From Deltaproteobacteria bacterium (GTDB taxonomy: Bacteria; Desulfobacterota; Syntrophia; Syntrophales; UBA2210): DNA of 54,215 bases. A program made the translations under genes and the position numbers. Under the pieces are notes generated by a model. That model saw only the letters and a list, made by a program, of their open reading frames with translations. It made no database searches and was not told where the DNA came from. Shown in pieces: positions 16,593 to 24,882 of this stretch (its first letter is position 1; every line of letters starts with the position of its first letter). The DNA lies in NCBI GenBank assembly GCA_016933965.1, contig JAFGTS010000021.1:1-54215 (forward strand), in the 5' to 3' direction.

Positions 16593-17414
16593 ATGAGCAC
16601 CTACGAATACTATCTGGTAGAAAAGAACCCGCCTGTGGCCTGGGTGTATCTCAATCGACCCGAAAAGAAGAACGCCATGAACCTGCCCGCCTTTCGGGAG
16701 TCGGTCCCCATATTTGCCGATCTTGATGCCGACCCGGAGATCCGCGTGGTCATCCTCAGCGGGAAAGGGGTGTGTTTTTCGGCGGGTATCGACCTTGTCA
16801 GCATGGCAGGGTCGGTACCGGAAATACTGGAGGCCCAGCAGCGCGGCGGGGTGAAATGGAAACTGCTTCCGAAGATCAAGGAGATGCAGGACGCCATGAG
16901 CTGTATCGAGTGGTGCCGCAAGCCGGTGATCGCCGCCGTTCACGGCCACTGCATCGGCGCCGGCCTTGACATGGTATCCGCCTGCGATATCAGGCTCTGC
17001 AGCGCCGATGCCGTCTTTTCGCTCCGCGAGGCCGCCGTGGGGTTCGTCGCGGACCTGGGGTCCCTCCAGCGGGTCCCTCTCATCGTCGGGCAGGGCATCG
17101 CTCGTGAACTGGCCTACCGGGCACACACCATCGATGCCGCCAGAGCGCGGGAAATATCTCTCGTGAACGCCGTCTACGACACCCGGGAGCAACTTCTGGC
17201 CGCTGCCGGGGAGATGGCCCGTGAGATCGCCGCAAATTCCCCCCTGGCCGTCCAGGCGTCAAAGGAAGTGCTCAATGCCGGTACCGGAAAGTCCGTTGAT
17301 GAGGGCCTCGACTACGTCGCATCCATCAGTGCCAACATCGTCCCTTCCGATGATCTCATGGAAGCCTTCACGGCGTTCACGGAACGCAGAAAACCCTTAT
17401 TCACGGGCAGATAG
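16593..17414 (+). CDS. crotonase family: probable dienoyl-CoA isomerase-type enoyl-CoA hydratase
   Basis: ATG 16593 (MSTYEYYLVEKNPPVAWVYL) is preferred because GGAGGAAG lies just upstream; ATG 16578 would put that site inside the gene. The 273-residue protein has the oxyanion loop 'GVCFSAGIDL' and 'GHCIGAGLDMVSACDIR'. Residues equivalent to the three acidic groups of delta3,5-delta2,4-dienoyl-CoA isomerase are present: Asp in ACDIR, Glu in LREAAVG and Asp in VADLG, with the 'GSLQRVP' block. It would move double bonds in unsaturated acyl-CoAs during beta-oxidation. It ends 14 bp inside the convergent transglutaminase gene. Confidence 0.92.
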   Translation: MSTYEYYLVEKNPPVAWVYLNRPEKKNAMNLPAFRESVPIFADLDADPEIRVVILSGKGVCFSAGIDLVSMAGSVPEILEAQQRGGVKWKLLPKIKEMQDAMSCIEWCRKPVIAAVHGHCIGAGLDMVSACDIRLCSADAVFSLREAAVGFVADLGSLQRVPLIVGQGIARELAYRAHTIDAARAREISLVNAVYDTREQLLAAAGEMAREIAANSPLAVQASKEVLNAGTGKSVDEGLDYVASISANIVPSDDLMEAFTAFTERRKPLFTGR

Positions 17415-18690
17415 AAAGAAAAGAGGGAGAAAAGGCCGCGTCCCCGCCGGAACGGACCTCTTCAAACCAGCCGTCGCCAAGGTCTATGACGCCGGCCGCG
17501 GAATCGCCGATGTGAGCGGTCCGGGAGAGATCGCATCCGCTTCTCAAAGAAGAAAACGAAGACCGGGGCTGAGAGTGCATCGCCGGAACCGCGCATACCG
17601 TGACGGGCATTTCCTCGCACTCGACATGCTCGTGCACGGTCCCGACGGGAGGGCAGAGAAGGAGACTTCCGGGGCCGATCCGTTCGTCCGTGCCGTCGAG
17701 GGCGACCATATCGACGGGGAATTCAGCGGATATGGTTTCCTGTGACCGTGACCGCGCGCCGCTATTCTTCTCGGTGGTCCAGCGCACGCGGCCGTCCTGA
17801 ACGGTTTCGCTGTTATCGGAACCGACCTCGACCCGGACGAAACGGTTCGCGACGAACATGACCGTCCGGTACGGATCAAAGGGGACCCAGCCAAGATCGG
17901 GAAACCATACCTCGATCCAGGAATGGCGCCCCTGCCCCATCCTGAAGGTCAGAGAATTCTCCTTCCCCCTGACATGAAAGGGTTTTTTCAGGGTTATGCC
18001 GTTGACGATGCGCACGGGTATCCCCGAAGCCCGCAGAAGCGCCGCGCAGAGGTGCGAGTAATTCTGACAGTTTCCCCTGCCGCATTCAAGAGAGTAACGG
18101 GCGTCGCACCGCGGGGAAGGCGATACATAGCTCATGTTTTCCATCACCCAGGAGATGACCCGATGAACCGCCTCGAATTGCGTCCGGCTCCCCCTGGTCA
18201 GTGCATCGGACCTTTCCCGGATGCTCGGATCGTCCGCCTGAACGAGACGGGTCGGTTCGAGGTAGACGGCGGTCTCACCAGCGGTCGATTTCACGGGAAA
18301 GGGCGCGTTTGTTGTTATTTCCGTGAGGATCGTGCTGTTCACCAGCTCAAAGGTCACCCGCGCCACTACGACCGGCGGCGGATATTCCCATACCGCCGTC
18401 ATCAGGTGATTACCCCGGTCATCGAACCCCTCCTGCCTCCGGTCCGGCTCAGGCAGGAATCTGACACTGTACCGGTCGACCTCCTGCCGGGAGGTCGGGG
18501 AGGAAAAGGACGGGGGTTCCACAAGTGTGAGCGTCAGCACCCGGACGCCCTGCTCCGTGGTAATGAGCTTCTCTATTTCGAAACGGATCTTTGACATCAT
18601 TCCCCCCTCGACGGTGATGTTCCCCGCGAAGAGGGAAACGGGAGAGAACGTCATAAAGAGGATAATGCTCAGCGCCACATATCTTGTCAA
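17401..18690 (-). CDS. secreted transglutaminase-like cysteine protease-fold protein
   Basis: A 429-residue protein with a signal peptide (MTRYVALSIILFMTFSPVSL, cleavage near FAG). The middle carries the transglutaminase-core triad: Cys in CGRGNCQNYSHLCAALL, His in GRHSWIEVWFP and Asp in VPFDPYR. The N-terminal ~170 residues look like a beta-rich domain often found before this core. The C-terminal ~100 residues lack recognised motifs. The fold suggests a periplasmic peptidase or cross-linking enzyme. The gene is convergent with the crotonase gene, with a 14-bp overlap of stops. Confidence 0.9.
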   Translation of the reverse strand: MTRYVALSIILFMTFSPVSLFAGNITVEGGMMSKIRFEIEKLITTEQGVRVLTLTLVEPPSFSSPTSRQEVDRYSVRFLPEPDRRQEGFDDRGNHLMTAVWEYPPPVVVARVTFELVNSTILTEITTNAPFPVKSTAGETAVYLEPTRLVQADDPSIRERSDALTRGSRTQFEAVHRVISWVMENMSYVSPSPRCDARYSLECGRGNCQNYSHLCAALLRASGIPVRIVNGITLKKPFHVRGKENSLTFRMGQGRHSWIEVWFPDLGWVPFDPYRTVMFVANRFVRVEVGSDNSETVQDGRVRWTTEKNSGARSRSQETISAEFPVDMVALDGTDERIGPGSLLLCPPVGTVHEHVECEEMPVTVCAVPAMHSQPRSSFSSLRSGCDLSRTAHIGDSAAGVIDLGDGWFEEVRSGGDAAFSPSFLSICP

Positions 18691-18996
18691 AAGGATTCAC
18701 CCGGTCATCCGCTGCCGACATCTGAACACATGTGCATTCACAGCTCTCTCGAACGAAAGAGCGCGGCCGTTAAGGTATGCTATATTCGAAAGGCCCCGGT
18801 GGTGACAAGGAAATGGGTTACTTCCCCGCTGTGAAATTCTTCACAGGCTCTGCGGGCGGATCACGGCCGCCCGGCGAACCCGGTACCGTGCAAACACGAA
18901 CGGGCGTCGGGAATCGTCAAACTTGGACTTGACAAAAACCCCTATTCATCCATTATGCATATATCCCTATCGATGTTTTGAGAATGGAGATGTATC
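18691..18996. other. 306-bp divergent intergenic region
   Basis: No ORF of note is seen here. It contains a perfect inverted repeat CTGTGAA-ATTC-TTCACAG at 18829-18846 and a sigma70-like promoter for the nitroreductase gene at 18929-18956. Upstream signals for the transglutaminase-like gene must also lie here, but none is clear. Confidence 0.6.
18929..18956 (+). promoter_or_regulatory. sigma70-type promoter for nitroreductase operon
   Basis: TTGACA (18929-18934) and CATTAT (18951-18956) are separated by 16 bp. The consensus -35 and the short AT-rich distance to the ATG at 18997 support a promoter. Confidence 0.5.
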
Positions 18997-19560
18997 ATGG
19001 AACTCACACAAGCGATATTCGACCGGAGAAGCGTGCGGGAATTTACGGATCATGTCGTGACGGACGAGGAGATCAGAGATATTCTCGATGCCGCCCGGTG
19101 GGCACCTTCGTGGGGGAACACCCAGTCCTGGGAATTTATCGTGGTCAGGGACCCCCGCGTGATCGCCGATGTCACCGGCACCTACTCACCGGGGAATCCG
19201 GCGACACAATGTTCCGCGACGGCTTCAGCCCTGATCGTCGCCTGTGCCCGCACCGGTGTTTCGGGATCGAAGGGCAACCGGGACGCAACAAAATTTTCCA
19301 CCTGGTTCATGTTCGACCTGGGCATGGCCGTTCAGAACCTCTGTCTCAGAGCGCACGAACGGGGTCTTGGAACGGTCGTGGTGGGACTCCTGGACCACGA
19401 GGCGTGCCGGAAGATCGTCGCTCTGCCTGAAGGTCACGAGGTCGTCGCCGTCATTCCACTGGGGAAGCCCGCCACTGGAGCGAAAAAGGAACCTGCGCGC
19501 AAGGAGCTGAAAGATATCGTTCACCGCGATGTCTTCGGAACACCGTATTTCACCGGGTAA
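18997..19560 (+). CDS. nitroreductase family FMN oxidoreductase
   Basis: A 187-residue protein opening MELTQAIFDRRSVREFTD, the standard nitroreductase FMN-phosphate motif (RRSVR). It continues with 'AARWAPSWGNTQSWEFIVV' and 'GTVVVGLLDHEACRKIVALP' and ends 'PLGKPA'. It would reduce nitro, quinone or similar electrophiles with NAD(P)H through FMN, or act as a dehalogenase-like oxidoreductase. The GGAGATG ribosome site is well placed. It precedes a crotonase gene by 32 bp, suggesting a small operon through to the GDPD gene. Confidence 0.93.
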   Translation: MELTQAIFDRRSVREFTDHVVTDEEIRDILDAARWAPSWGNTQSWEFIVVRDPRVIADVTGTYSPGNPATQCSATASALIVACARTGVSGSKGNRDATKFSTWFMFDLGMAVQNLCLRAHERGLGTVVVGLLDHEACRKIVALPEGHEVVAVIPLGKPATGAKKEPARKELKDIVHRDVFGTPYFTG

Positions 19561-19592
19561 CCGGATGTGTCGGACAGGGGGGAACGCCCGCC

Positions 19593-20411
19593 ATGACAAT
19601 TGAAGGCATCGAACTGGAACGCCGCGGGCAGGTGGCGGTCGTCACCTTCAACCGCCCGGACAGGATGAACAGCTTCAACGAGCACATGTGGGACGAACTT
19701 GAAAGGGTCGTCAGCGATCTGAAAGGAGACCTGCCCCGGGCCGTCGTGGTGACCGGCGCGGGTGACAGGGCCTTCTGCGCCGGGTTCGATGTCAACCCCG
19801 ATAATCCCCAGATCTCGGGGCTCATCGAGGCGGTCCTGAATCACGAGCGGGCCCCGGTGGAACGGATGATCCGGCGGATACGGACGGCCGTTGACGGCCT
19901 GGTGTTCCTGCCGGTGCCCGTCATCGCCGCCCTGAACGGGATCGCCTTCGGAGGAGGGGCGGAACTCGCCCTTCGCTGCGACATCCGGATCGCCGATCCG
20001 ACGACGGTGATCAGTTTTTCCGAGGTCCGGCTCGGCCTGATGCCAGACTGGGGCGGTGGCGTGGCCCTCACCCGGGTGGCCGGCCCCGCCGTCGCGGCGG
20101 ACCTCGTTCTCTCGGCGCGGCGGGTCGGCGCCGAAGAAGCACTGCGACTTGGTATCATCAACCGGATCAGCGGCCCCGGCATGGCCCGCGAGGAAGCGCT
20201 GGAACTGGGGCAGGTCATCGCGAAACAGGGCCCCCGTGCCGTGCGGCACGCCCTGCGGGTGATCAGGAGAACACCGGACCTGCCTATTGAAGACGCCCTT
20301 GATCTTGAAACGGAAGAGGCTGTGACCCTGATCGCCTCGGGGGAGTGTTATCACGGCATTGAGGCATTCCTGTCGAAGAAGGACGCGCGGTTTCCCGATC
20401 CGGACCGGTGA
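19593..20411 (+). CDS. enoyl-CoA hydratase/isomerase family protein
   Basis: A 272-residue crotonase-fold protein. The acyl-CoA pocket motifs are 'FNRPDRMNSFNEHMWDEL', 'GDRAFCAGFDVNP' and the oxyanion-forming 'NGIAFGGGAELALRCDIRIA'. The catalytic glutamate region reads FSEVRLGLMPDWGG, with Glu at the hydratase position but Asp in the second position. It probably hydrates or isomerises enoyl-CoA in fatty or aromatic acid beta-oxidation. It sits between nitroreductase and the small membrane protein; ribosome site AGGGGGGAA. Confidence 0.93.
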   Translation: MTIEGIELERRGQVAVVTFNRPDRMNSFNEHMWDELERVVSDLKGDLPRAVVVTGAGDRAFCAGFDVNPDNPQISGLIEAVLNHERAPVERMIRRIRTAVDGLVFLPVPVIAALNGIAFGGGAELALRCDIRIADPTTVISFSEVRLGLMPDWGGGVALTRVAGPAVAADLVLSARRVGAEEALRLGIINRISGPGMAREEALELGQVIAKQGPRAVRHALRVIRRTPDLPIEDALDLETEEAVTLIASGECYHGIEAFLSKKDARFPDPDR

Positions 20412-20475
20412 TCACCGGGTACATCGGGGCCGGTAACGGTGAGAGCCCGCACAAATGAAACAAGGAGGGAGTCCC

Positions 20476-20793
20476 ATGGAATGGTATCTGTATCCGATCC
20501 GTATCATTGCAGGCGCTTTTCTGGCCAACGGAGTTCCGCATTTCGTCAACGGCATCTCGGGAAAAAAGTTTCAGAGCCCCTTCGCCTCACCACCGGCCGT
20601 GGGTGAATCATCACCGATCGTCAACGTCCTCTGGGGTATGGCGAACTTCGTTATCGGCTATTTTCTCCTGTACGGCGTCGGTGAATTCGCCGGCGGCCTG
20701 AACGGCGATGTCCTGATGGTCGCCGTCGGCATGCTTGTCACGGGGATCGGCCTGGCCTGGCACTTCGGGAACGTCCGCGGCGGGTCGGCGTAA
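20476..20793 (+). CDS. small three-helix membrane protein
   Basis: The start at ATG 20476 (MEWYLYPIRIIAGAFLANGV) follows AAGGAGGG; the upstream ATG 20455 would place that site inside. The 105-residue protein has three hydrophobic segments: near residues 5-22, 'VLWGMANFVIGYFLLYGVG' and 'VLMVAVGMLVTGIGLAWHF'. The 'NGVPHFVNGISGKKFQSPFA' loop is distinctive and reminiscent of small DoxX-like or hypothetical bacterial membrane proteins. Its function is unknown. The following GDPD gene starts one base after its stop. Confidence 0.82.
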   Translation: MEWYLYPIRIIAGAFLANGVPHFVNGISGKKFQSPFASPPAVGESSPIVNVLWGMANFVIGYFLLYGVGEFAGGLNGDVLMVAVGMLVTGIGLAWHFGNVRGGSA

Positions 20794-20794
20794 C

Positions 20795-21580
20795 ATGGAA
20801 CAACAGGTGCTGGGAAGATCGCTCCCCCTGGTCATCGCTCACCGGGGTGATTCGGCCCATTTTCCGGAAAATACCATTCCCGCTTTCACGGCGGCCGTCG
20901 CGGCCGGTGCGGACATGATCGAGCTCGACGTGACCATGACGGCCGACGGACACCTCGTGGTGATCCACGACCGGACGGTGGACCGGACCACGGACGGAAC
21001 GGGACGCGTTTCGGACCTCACCCTCGCCCGGCTTCGGAAACTCGACGCCGGCAGTTGGAAAGGAAGCCGGTTCAGGGGGGTCAGGGTCCCAACCCTGGAG
21101 GAGGTCTTCGAGGCCGTCGGGAAAACGCTGCCCATCAACATAGAGATAAAAGCAGACGGGAAGGTGCCGGACGGCCTGCTCCCGATGCTCCTCGCCACCA
21201 TGCGGAAAGTGGGCATCTCCCGTTCCGTGATCCTCTCCAGCTTCAAGTTCACCCTGCTCGAACGCCTCAGGACACTGGACGGCGCCATAGCGGTCTCGGT
21301 CCTCAGCGACATTTCCGAACCCGTGAATGACATTGTGAAGAAGGTGCGCGCCGTCGGCGCCCTGTCATACAATCCGGACCAGAAACACCTTGACGAAGAG
21401 AAAATAGGACTGTTGCACGGCGAGGGGATACTGGTATTCCCCTGGTCGACGGGAAAGAGGAATACGGCAACGACGATGAAACGCCTGCTCTCGTGGGATA
21501 CCGACGGTTTTTTCGCCAATGATCCCCGATTGTTCCGGGAACTGTCGGCAGGTATCCGCCACCCACTGCAGAATGGCTGA
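20795..21580 (+). CDS. glycerophosphodiester phosphodiesterase
   Basis: The start is ATG 20795. The 261-residue TIM-barrel enzyme has the catalytic 'IAHRGDSAHFPENTIPAF' motif and 'IELDVTMTADGHLVVIHDRT', which carry the His/Glu/Asp residues that bind calcium and the diester. Further on, 'PINIEIKADG' is the third conserved block. It hydrolyses glycerophosphodiesters to glycerol-3-phosphate and an alcohol. There is no signal peptide, so it is cytoplasmic. It is convergent with the metal-binding selenoprotein candidate, with only nine bases between the stops. Confidence 0.95.
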   Translation: MEQQVLGRSLPLVIAHRGDSAHFPENTIPAFTAAVAAGADMIELDVTMTADGHLVVIHDRTVDRTTDGTGRVSDLTLARLRKLDAGSWKGSRFRGVRVPTLEEVFEAVGKTLPINIEIKADGKVPDGLLPMLLATMRKVGISRSVILSSFKFTLLERLRTLDGAIAVSVLSDISEPVNDIVKKVRAVGALSYNPDQKHLDEEKIGLLHGEGILVFPWSTGKRNTATTMKRLLSWDTDGFFANDPRLFRELSAGIRHPLQNG

Positions 21581-21589
21581 CGCCGGGGG

Positions 21590-21946
21590 TTACTGGGTTT
21601 TCGTGGACGGCTCCTCCGTGGGCGGAGCAGCCTCACCCGCGGGGAGCGCTTCTTCTTCCGGTGGGAGCTTTTCCACGGTGAACCGGGCATTCCTGAGCTT
21701 TTCGATTATGGGACCAAGGGCCGTCTTCTCATCATCGTACGTGATGGTAACCGTTCGTGTTTTGTAATCGGCCTTGTAACCGATAACACCTTCATGATTG
21801 TTCAGGATAGAACTTATCCTGGACTTCCCCGATCAGGTCCAGCACCCCTGGACCGACAGGGTCTCCGACGTTTCAACCGCCGCGGCGGCGCCGGCGGAGA
21901 GAAGGACCAGGAAGATACAGAAAAAAAACAGTGTTCGTTTCGTCAT
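21590..21946 (-). CDS. secreted heavy-metal-associated (MerP-like) protein, probable selenoprotein (CxxU)
   Basis: ATG 21946 follows GGAGGAAA. The frame gives a signal peptide (MTKRTLFFFCIFLVLLSAGA), then ETLSVQGCWT and an in-frame TGA at 21833-21835. It then continues SGKSRISSILNN, 'GVIGYKADYKTRTVTITYDD' and 'IIEKLRNARFTVEKL' to TAA at 21590. Read through, this is a 118-residue protein with a heavy-metal-associated domain in which the second cysteine of G-x-x-C-x-x-C is TGA (Cys35, Sec38). A 7-bp SECIS-like hairpin lies 18 nt after the TGA. The C-terminal ~25 residues are Pro/Glu-rich. It would bind or reduce a thiophilic metal in the periplasm. The alternative is a nonsense-mutated gene, but reading frame, motif position and hairpin all favour selenocysteine. 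Confidence 0.82.
21803..21821 (-). promoter_or_regulatory. bacterial SECIS-like hairpin
   Basis: On the mRNA, CAGGAUA-AGUUC-UAUCCUG forms a perfect 7-bp stem with a 5-nt loop whose second base is G. The apical loop begins 18 nt after the UGA at 21833-21835. Two further pairs (GU with AC) form beyond one mismatch. This matches the usual bacterial SECIS layout: a short stem directly after UGA with a G at the first or second loop position. Confidence 0.75.
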
Positions 21947-21982
21947 TGCCGGTTTCCTCCATATGTGGTGCCTGTGCGGGGG

Positions 21983-22011
21983 AATGTAATGGAATTCCGG
22001 GCAAGAATCAA
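21983..22011 (-). promoter_or_regulatory. sigma70-like promoter for CxxU protein gene
   Basis: On the minus strand TTGATT (22006-22011) and TACATT (21983-21988) are spaced by 17 bp, about 37 bp upstream of the ATG at 21946. This gives a short leader with the GGAGGAAA site. Confidence 0.45.
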
Positions 22012-22216
22012 TATAATTTTTCCGCATCATTCCTGTTTGAGCGGGACACCCCATGACAAGGAGCGGAGATCTCGCAACCGACCGGATCCCCCGCTCGCGG
22101 GCGGAGAAGGCGGGGACTTCCCCGCCATCCCGGTGCAATGTCCTGCTACCCACTTGTATTCATTGAAGATAGTAAAATAAGTGGAAATAAAACAACGCTA
22201 TAGGTAATAATAACGC

Positions 22217-23029
22217 ATGATTCGGAACAATGTTCACAGGTCCGCAGGAACAGCACTTCACCTCCGCACGACCCTCGACATCGCCGCCTTTGCGGCCGTG
22301 GTCCTCGTCATAGTCTGGGGCCTCACGGTGGGAACGGAACGTCTCGGCTATAACTGGCAGTGGTACCGGGTCCCCCGGTACATCGGCCTCATCGATGACG
22401 GCGGATTCAGGGCGGGTCCCCTGTTACAGGGATTGTGGGTGACGGTCAGGATAACGGCGGTGGGCATGGTGATGGCATTCACCATCGGTCTCGTAACGGC
22501 TCTGCTGCGTCTTTCACGCTCCTTTGCCGCCATAGCCGCCGCCCGGGGATATCTTGAGCTTATTCGAAACACCCCTCTTCTCATTCAGCTCTTTTTCATC
22601 TATTTCGTCATCGCCCCCGTGGTGGATATGAGCGCTTTCACCGCGGCGGTCCTCGCTCTCAGCCTTTTCGAAGGCTCCTACATATCGGAGATCATCCGCT
22701 CCGGCGTTCTTTCCGTCAGCAGGGGTCAGTGGGAGGCGTCGTACAGTCTCGGTCTGAGCACGTGGCAGACGTACCGGTACGTGATACTTCCCCAGGCGGT
22801 GCGACGGGTGCTGCCCCCGCTGACAAGCCAGGCGATATCCCTTATCAAGGATTCCGCCCTGGTGAGCACCATTGCCATATACGATCTAACCATGCAGGGG
22901 CAGGCCGTAATCGCCGAAACATTTCTGACCTTTGAAATCTGGTTCACCGTCGCGGCGATCTATCTGGTCATAACCGTCAGCCTTTCATTCCTGGTCCATA
23001 TGCTGGAGGATTGGGTACACCTGGAATGA
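22217..23029 (+). CDS. polar amino-acid ABC transporter permease
   Basis: A 270-residue inner-membrane protein of the HisM/GlnP family with about five hydrophobic helices. The region 'LLQGLWVTVRITAVGMVMAF' opens the transport domain, and 'YLELIRNTPLLIQLFFIYF' is the conserved family block. The EAA loop is 'GQWEASYSLGLSTWQTYRYV' followed by ILPQAVRRVLPPL. It pairs with the second permease at 23916 and the binding protein at 23055. No ATPase gene is in the cluster. ATG 22217 is the first start after an AT-rich promoter region. Confidence 0.94.
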   Translation: MIRNNVHRSAGTALHLRTTLDIAAFAAVVLVIVWGLTVGTERLGYNWQWYRVPRYIGLIDDGGFRAGPLLQGLWVTVRITAVGMVMAFTIGLVTALLRLSRSFAAIAAARGYLELIRNTPLLIQLFFIYFVIAPVVDMSAFTAAVLALSLFEGSYISEIIRSGVLSVSRGQWEASYSLGLSTWQTYRYVILPQAVRRVLPPLTSQAISLIKDSALVSTIAIYDLTMQGQAVIAETFLTFEIWFTVAAIYLVITVSLSFLVHMLEDWVHLE

Positions 23030-23054
23030 CAGTGATCAAAAAGGAGGAACAATC

Positions 23055-23888
23055 ATGAAACATCGTTCATACCTTGCGGGAGTTTTTCTGGCAATCCTGC
23101 TGGTGCTTGTTCTCTGCACTGGCGGGTACGCGGAGAGTGTCCGGCAGGAGCTTGCCGGGGAGAGCACCCTTGAGAAGGTCATGCGACGGGGGGTCCTCAA
23201 GGTCGGCATGTCCACCTTTGTGCCCTGGGCCATGAAGGACAAAATGGGAAAGCTGATCGGCTTCGAGATCGATGTGGCCACGCGCCTCGCCGAGGATATG
23301 GGGGTCAAGGTCGAATTTGTACCGACCAAATGGTCAGGCATTATCCCCGCCCTCCTGACCGGCAAGTTCGACGTCATCATCGGCGGCATGGGAATCAGGC
23401 CGGACCGCAACCTGAAGGTCAATTTTTCGATACCCTACGATTACACCGGCATGTCGATCCTGGCGAACAGGGACCTCGCCGGGGGGTTCACGTCCCTGGA
23501 GGACTTTAATCGCCCCAATGTCTCGATAGCTGCCAGGATCGGGACAACAGCCGCCGCGGCCGCCAAAAAAAACATGCCCAAGGCGAACCTGCGGCTCTTT
23601 GACGATGAGTCACAGGCGGTGCAGGAAACCCTGAACGGTCGGGTGCATGCCATGGTGGCATCGGCGCCGCTGCCGGCGTTCCAGGCGATCATGTATCCAG
23701 AAAAATTATTTGTTCCCATTGAGGGGACCTTCACCCGGGAACCCATCGGATTCGCGATCAGGAAGAGCGACGTGGACACTCTCAATTATCTGAACAACTG
23801 GATACGGGTCGTGGAAGCCGAAGGGTGGCTCCAGGAGCGAAAGCGCTACTGGTTTGAAACAAAGGAGTGGGAAAAACAGATACAGTAA
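23055..23888 (+). CDS. amino-acid ABC transporter periplasmic binding protein
   Basis: The 277-residue protein has a signal peptide (MKHRSYLAGVFLAILLVLVL, cleavage after GYA). It is followed by a family 3 solute-binding fold: 'GVLKVGMSTFVPWAMKDKMG', 'GFEIDVATRLAEDMGVKVEF' and 'DVIIGGMGIRPDRNLKVNFS'. The Arg-Asp in IRPDR usually contacts the ligand carboxylate and amino groups, consistent with an amino acid. It lies between the two permease genes behind AAAAAGGAGG, the strongest ribosome site in the operon, fitting the usual excess of binding protein. Confidence 0.95.
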   Translation: MKHRSYLAGVFLAILLVLVLCTGGYAESVRQELAGESTLEKVMRRGVLKVGMSTFVPWAMKDKMGKLIGFEIDVATRLAEDMGVKVEFVPTKWSGIIPALLTGKFDVIIGGMGIRPDRNLKVNFSIPYDYTGMSILANRDLAGGFTSLEDFNRPNVSIAARIGTTAAAAAKKNMPKANLRLFDDESQAVQETLNGRVHAMVASAPLPAFQAIMYPEKLFVPIEGTFTREPIGFAIRKSDVDTLNYLNNWIRVVEAEGWLQERKRYWFETKEWEKQIQ

Positions 23889-23915
23889 AGGGAACGATCG
23901 CCGGGAAGGCTGAGC

Positions 23916-24812
23916 ATGTCAAAGAAAAAAATACCCATAACCCTTCTCGATCTCCTCATCATCGGGGGCATTCTCGGTATCATCGCCTTCATCGGCTACC
24001 GGACCACGGCGGTCGTTCACTATAAATGGAACTGGTCGGTGATCCCCCAGTATCTCTTCCGGTATGATCCGCAGCAGGAGCGCTGGGTGACGAACCTCCT
24101 GATGCAGGGATTCATCATGACCGTCAAGCTGAGTATCTGGTCGACCCTCCTGTCCCTCATCGTCGGCACCGTCATGGGACTGGCCCGGATCAGTTCACGC
24201 CTCTTCTATCGGATGATCGCCCGTACCTATGTGGAAATGATCCGCAACACCCCTCCGCTGGTGCTCATATTCATTTTTTACTTCTTCTTCAGCGATCAGA
24301 TCATGACGGTCCTGGGGGTCGAGGATTATATGCGGTCCCTCTCCCCGGCGGCCCAGTCATTCCTGTCCTTCTTCTGCGCTCCGCCGGGACAGTGTTCCGC
24401 CTTTTTTTCAGCCGTGATAACGCTGGTTCTGTACGAAGGGGCCTACATGACGGAAATTATCAGGGCTGGCATCGAATCCATCGAAAGGGGCCAGTGGGAG
24501 GCATCGGCTTCTTCGGGCTTGACCTGGCGTCAACAGATGCGCTTCGTTATACTTCCACAGGCGACGCGGAGAGTTCTTCCTCCCGTGGCTGGACAACTCA
24601 TATCCACCATAAAGGACTCCGCCATCGTCTCAGTCGTATCGATCCAGGAACTGACCTTTCAGGGACTGGAACTGATGGCTGCCACCTACCGGACGTTCGA
24701 GGTATGGCTCACCATAACCCTCATGTATTTCATTCTTACCTTTGCCTGCTCGCTTGTCATGCGTCGGCTTGAGATAGCCTTTCAGATCGAGGAAACGATG
24801 GCAACCGTGTAG
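23916..24812 (+). CDS. polar amino-acid ABC transporter permease (second)
   Basis: A 298-residue HisM-family permease with a short polar N-terminus and several membrane helices. The family block reads 'YVEMIRNTPPLVLIFIFYFF' and the EAA loop 'GQWEASASSGLTWRQQMRFV' then ILPQATRRVLPPV. An insertion of about 35 residues with two Cys (FFCAPPGQC) before the EAA region is longer than in the first permease. The two permeases should form a heterodimer. The gene ends the operon; the next gene is convergent, so the ATPase must be supplied elsewhere. Confidence 0.94.
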   Translation: MSKKKIPITLLDLLIIGGILGIIAFIGYRTTAVVHYKWNWSVIPQYLFRYDPQQERWVTNLLMQGFIMTVKLSIWSTLLSLIVGTVMGLARISSRLFYRMIARTYVEMIRNTPPLVLIFIFYFFFSDQIMTVLGVEDYMRSLSPAAQSFLSFFCAPPGQCSAFFSAVITLVLYEGAYMTEIIRAGIESIERGQWEASASSGLTWRQQMRFVILPQATRRVLPPVAGQLISTIKDSAIVSVVSIQELTFQGLELMAATYRTFEVWLTITLMYFILTFACSLVMRRLEIAFQIEETMATV

Positions 24813-24882
24813 AAAGTACGCATGCGGAGGTAAGCCTAAAAGAAGTGATCTCAGACAGGTACTGTTGACGTTTTTTCTTTTG

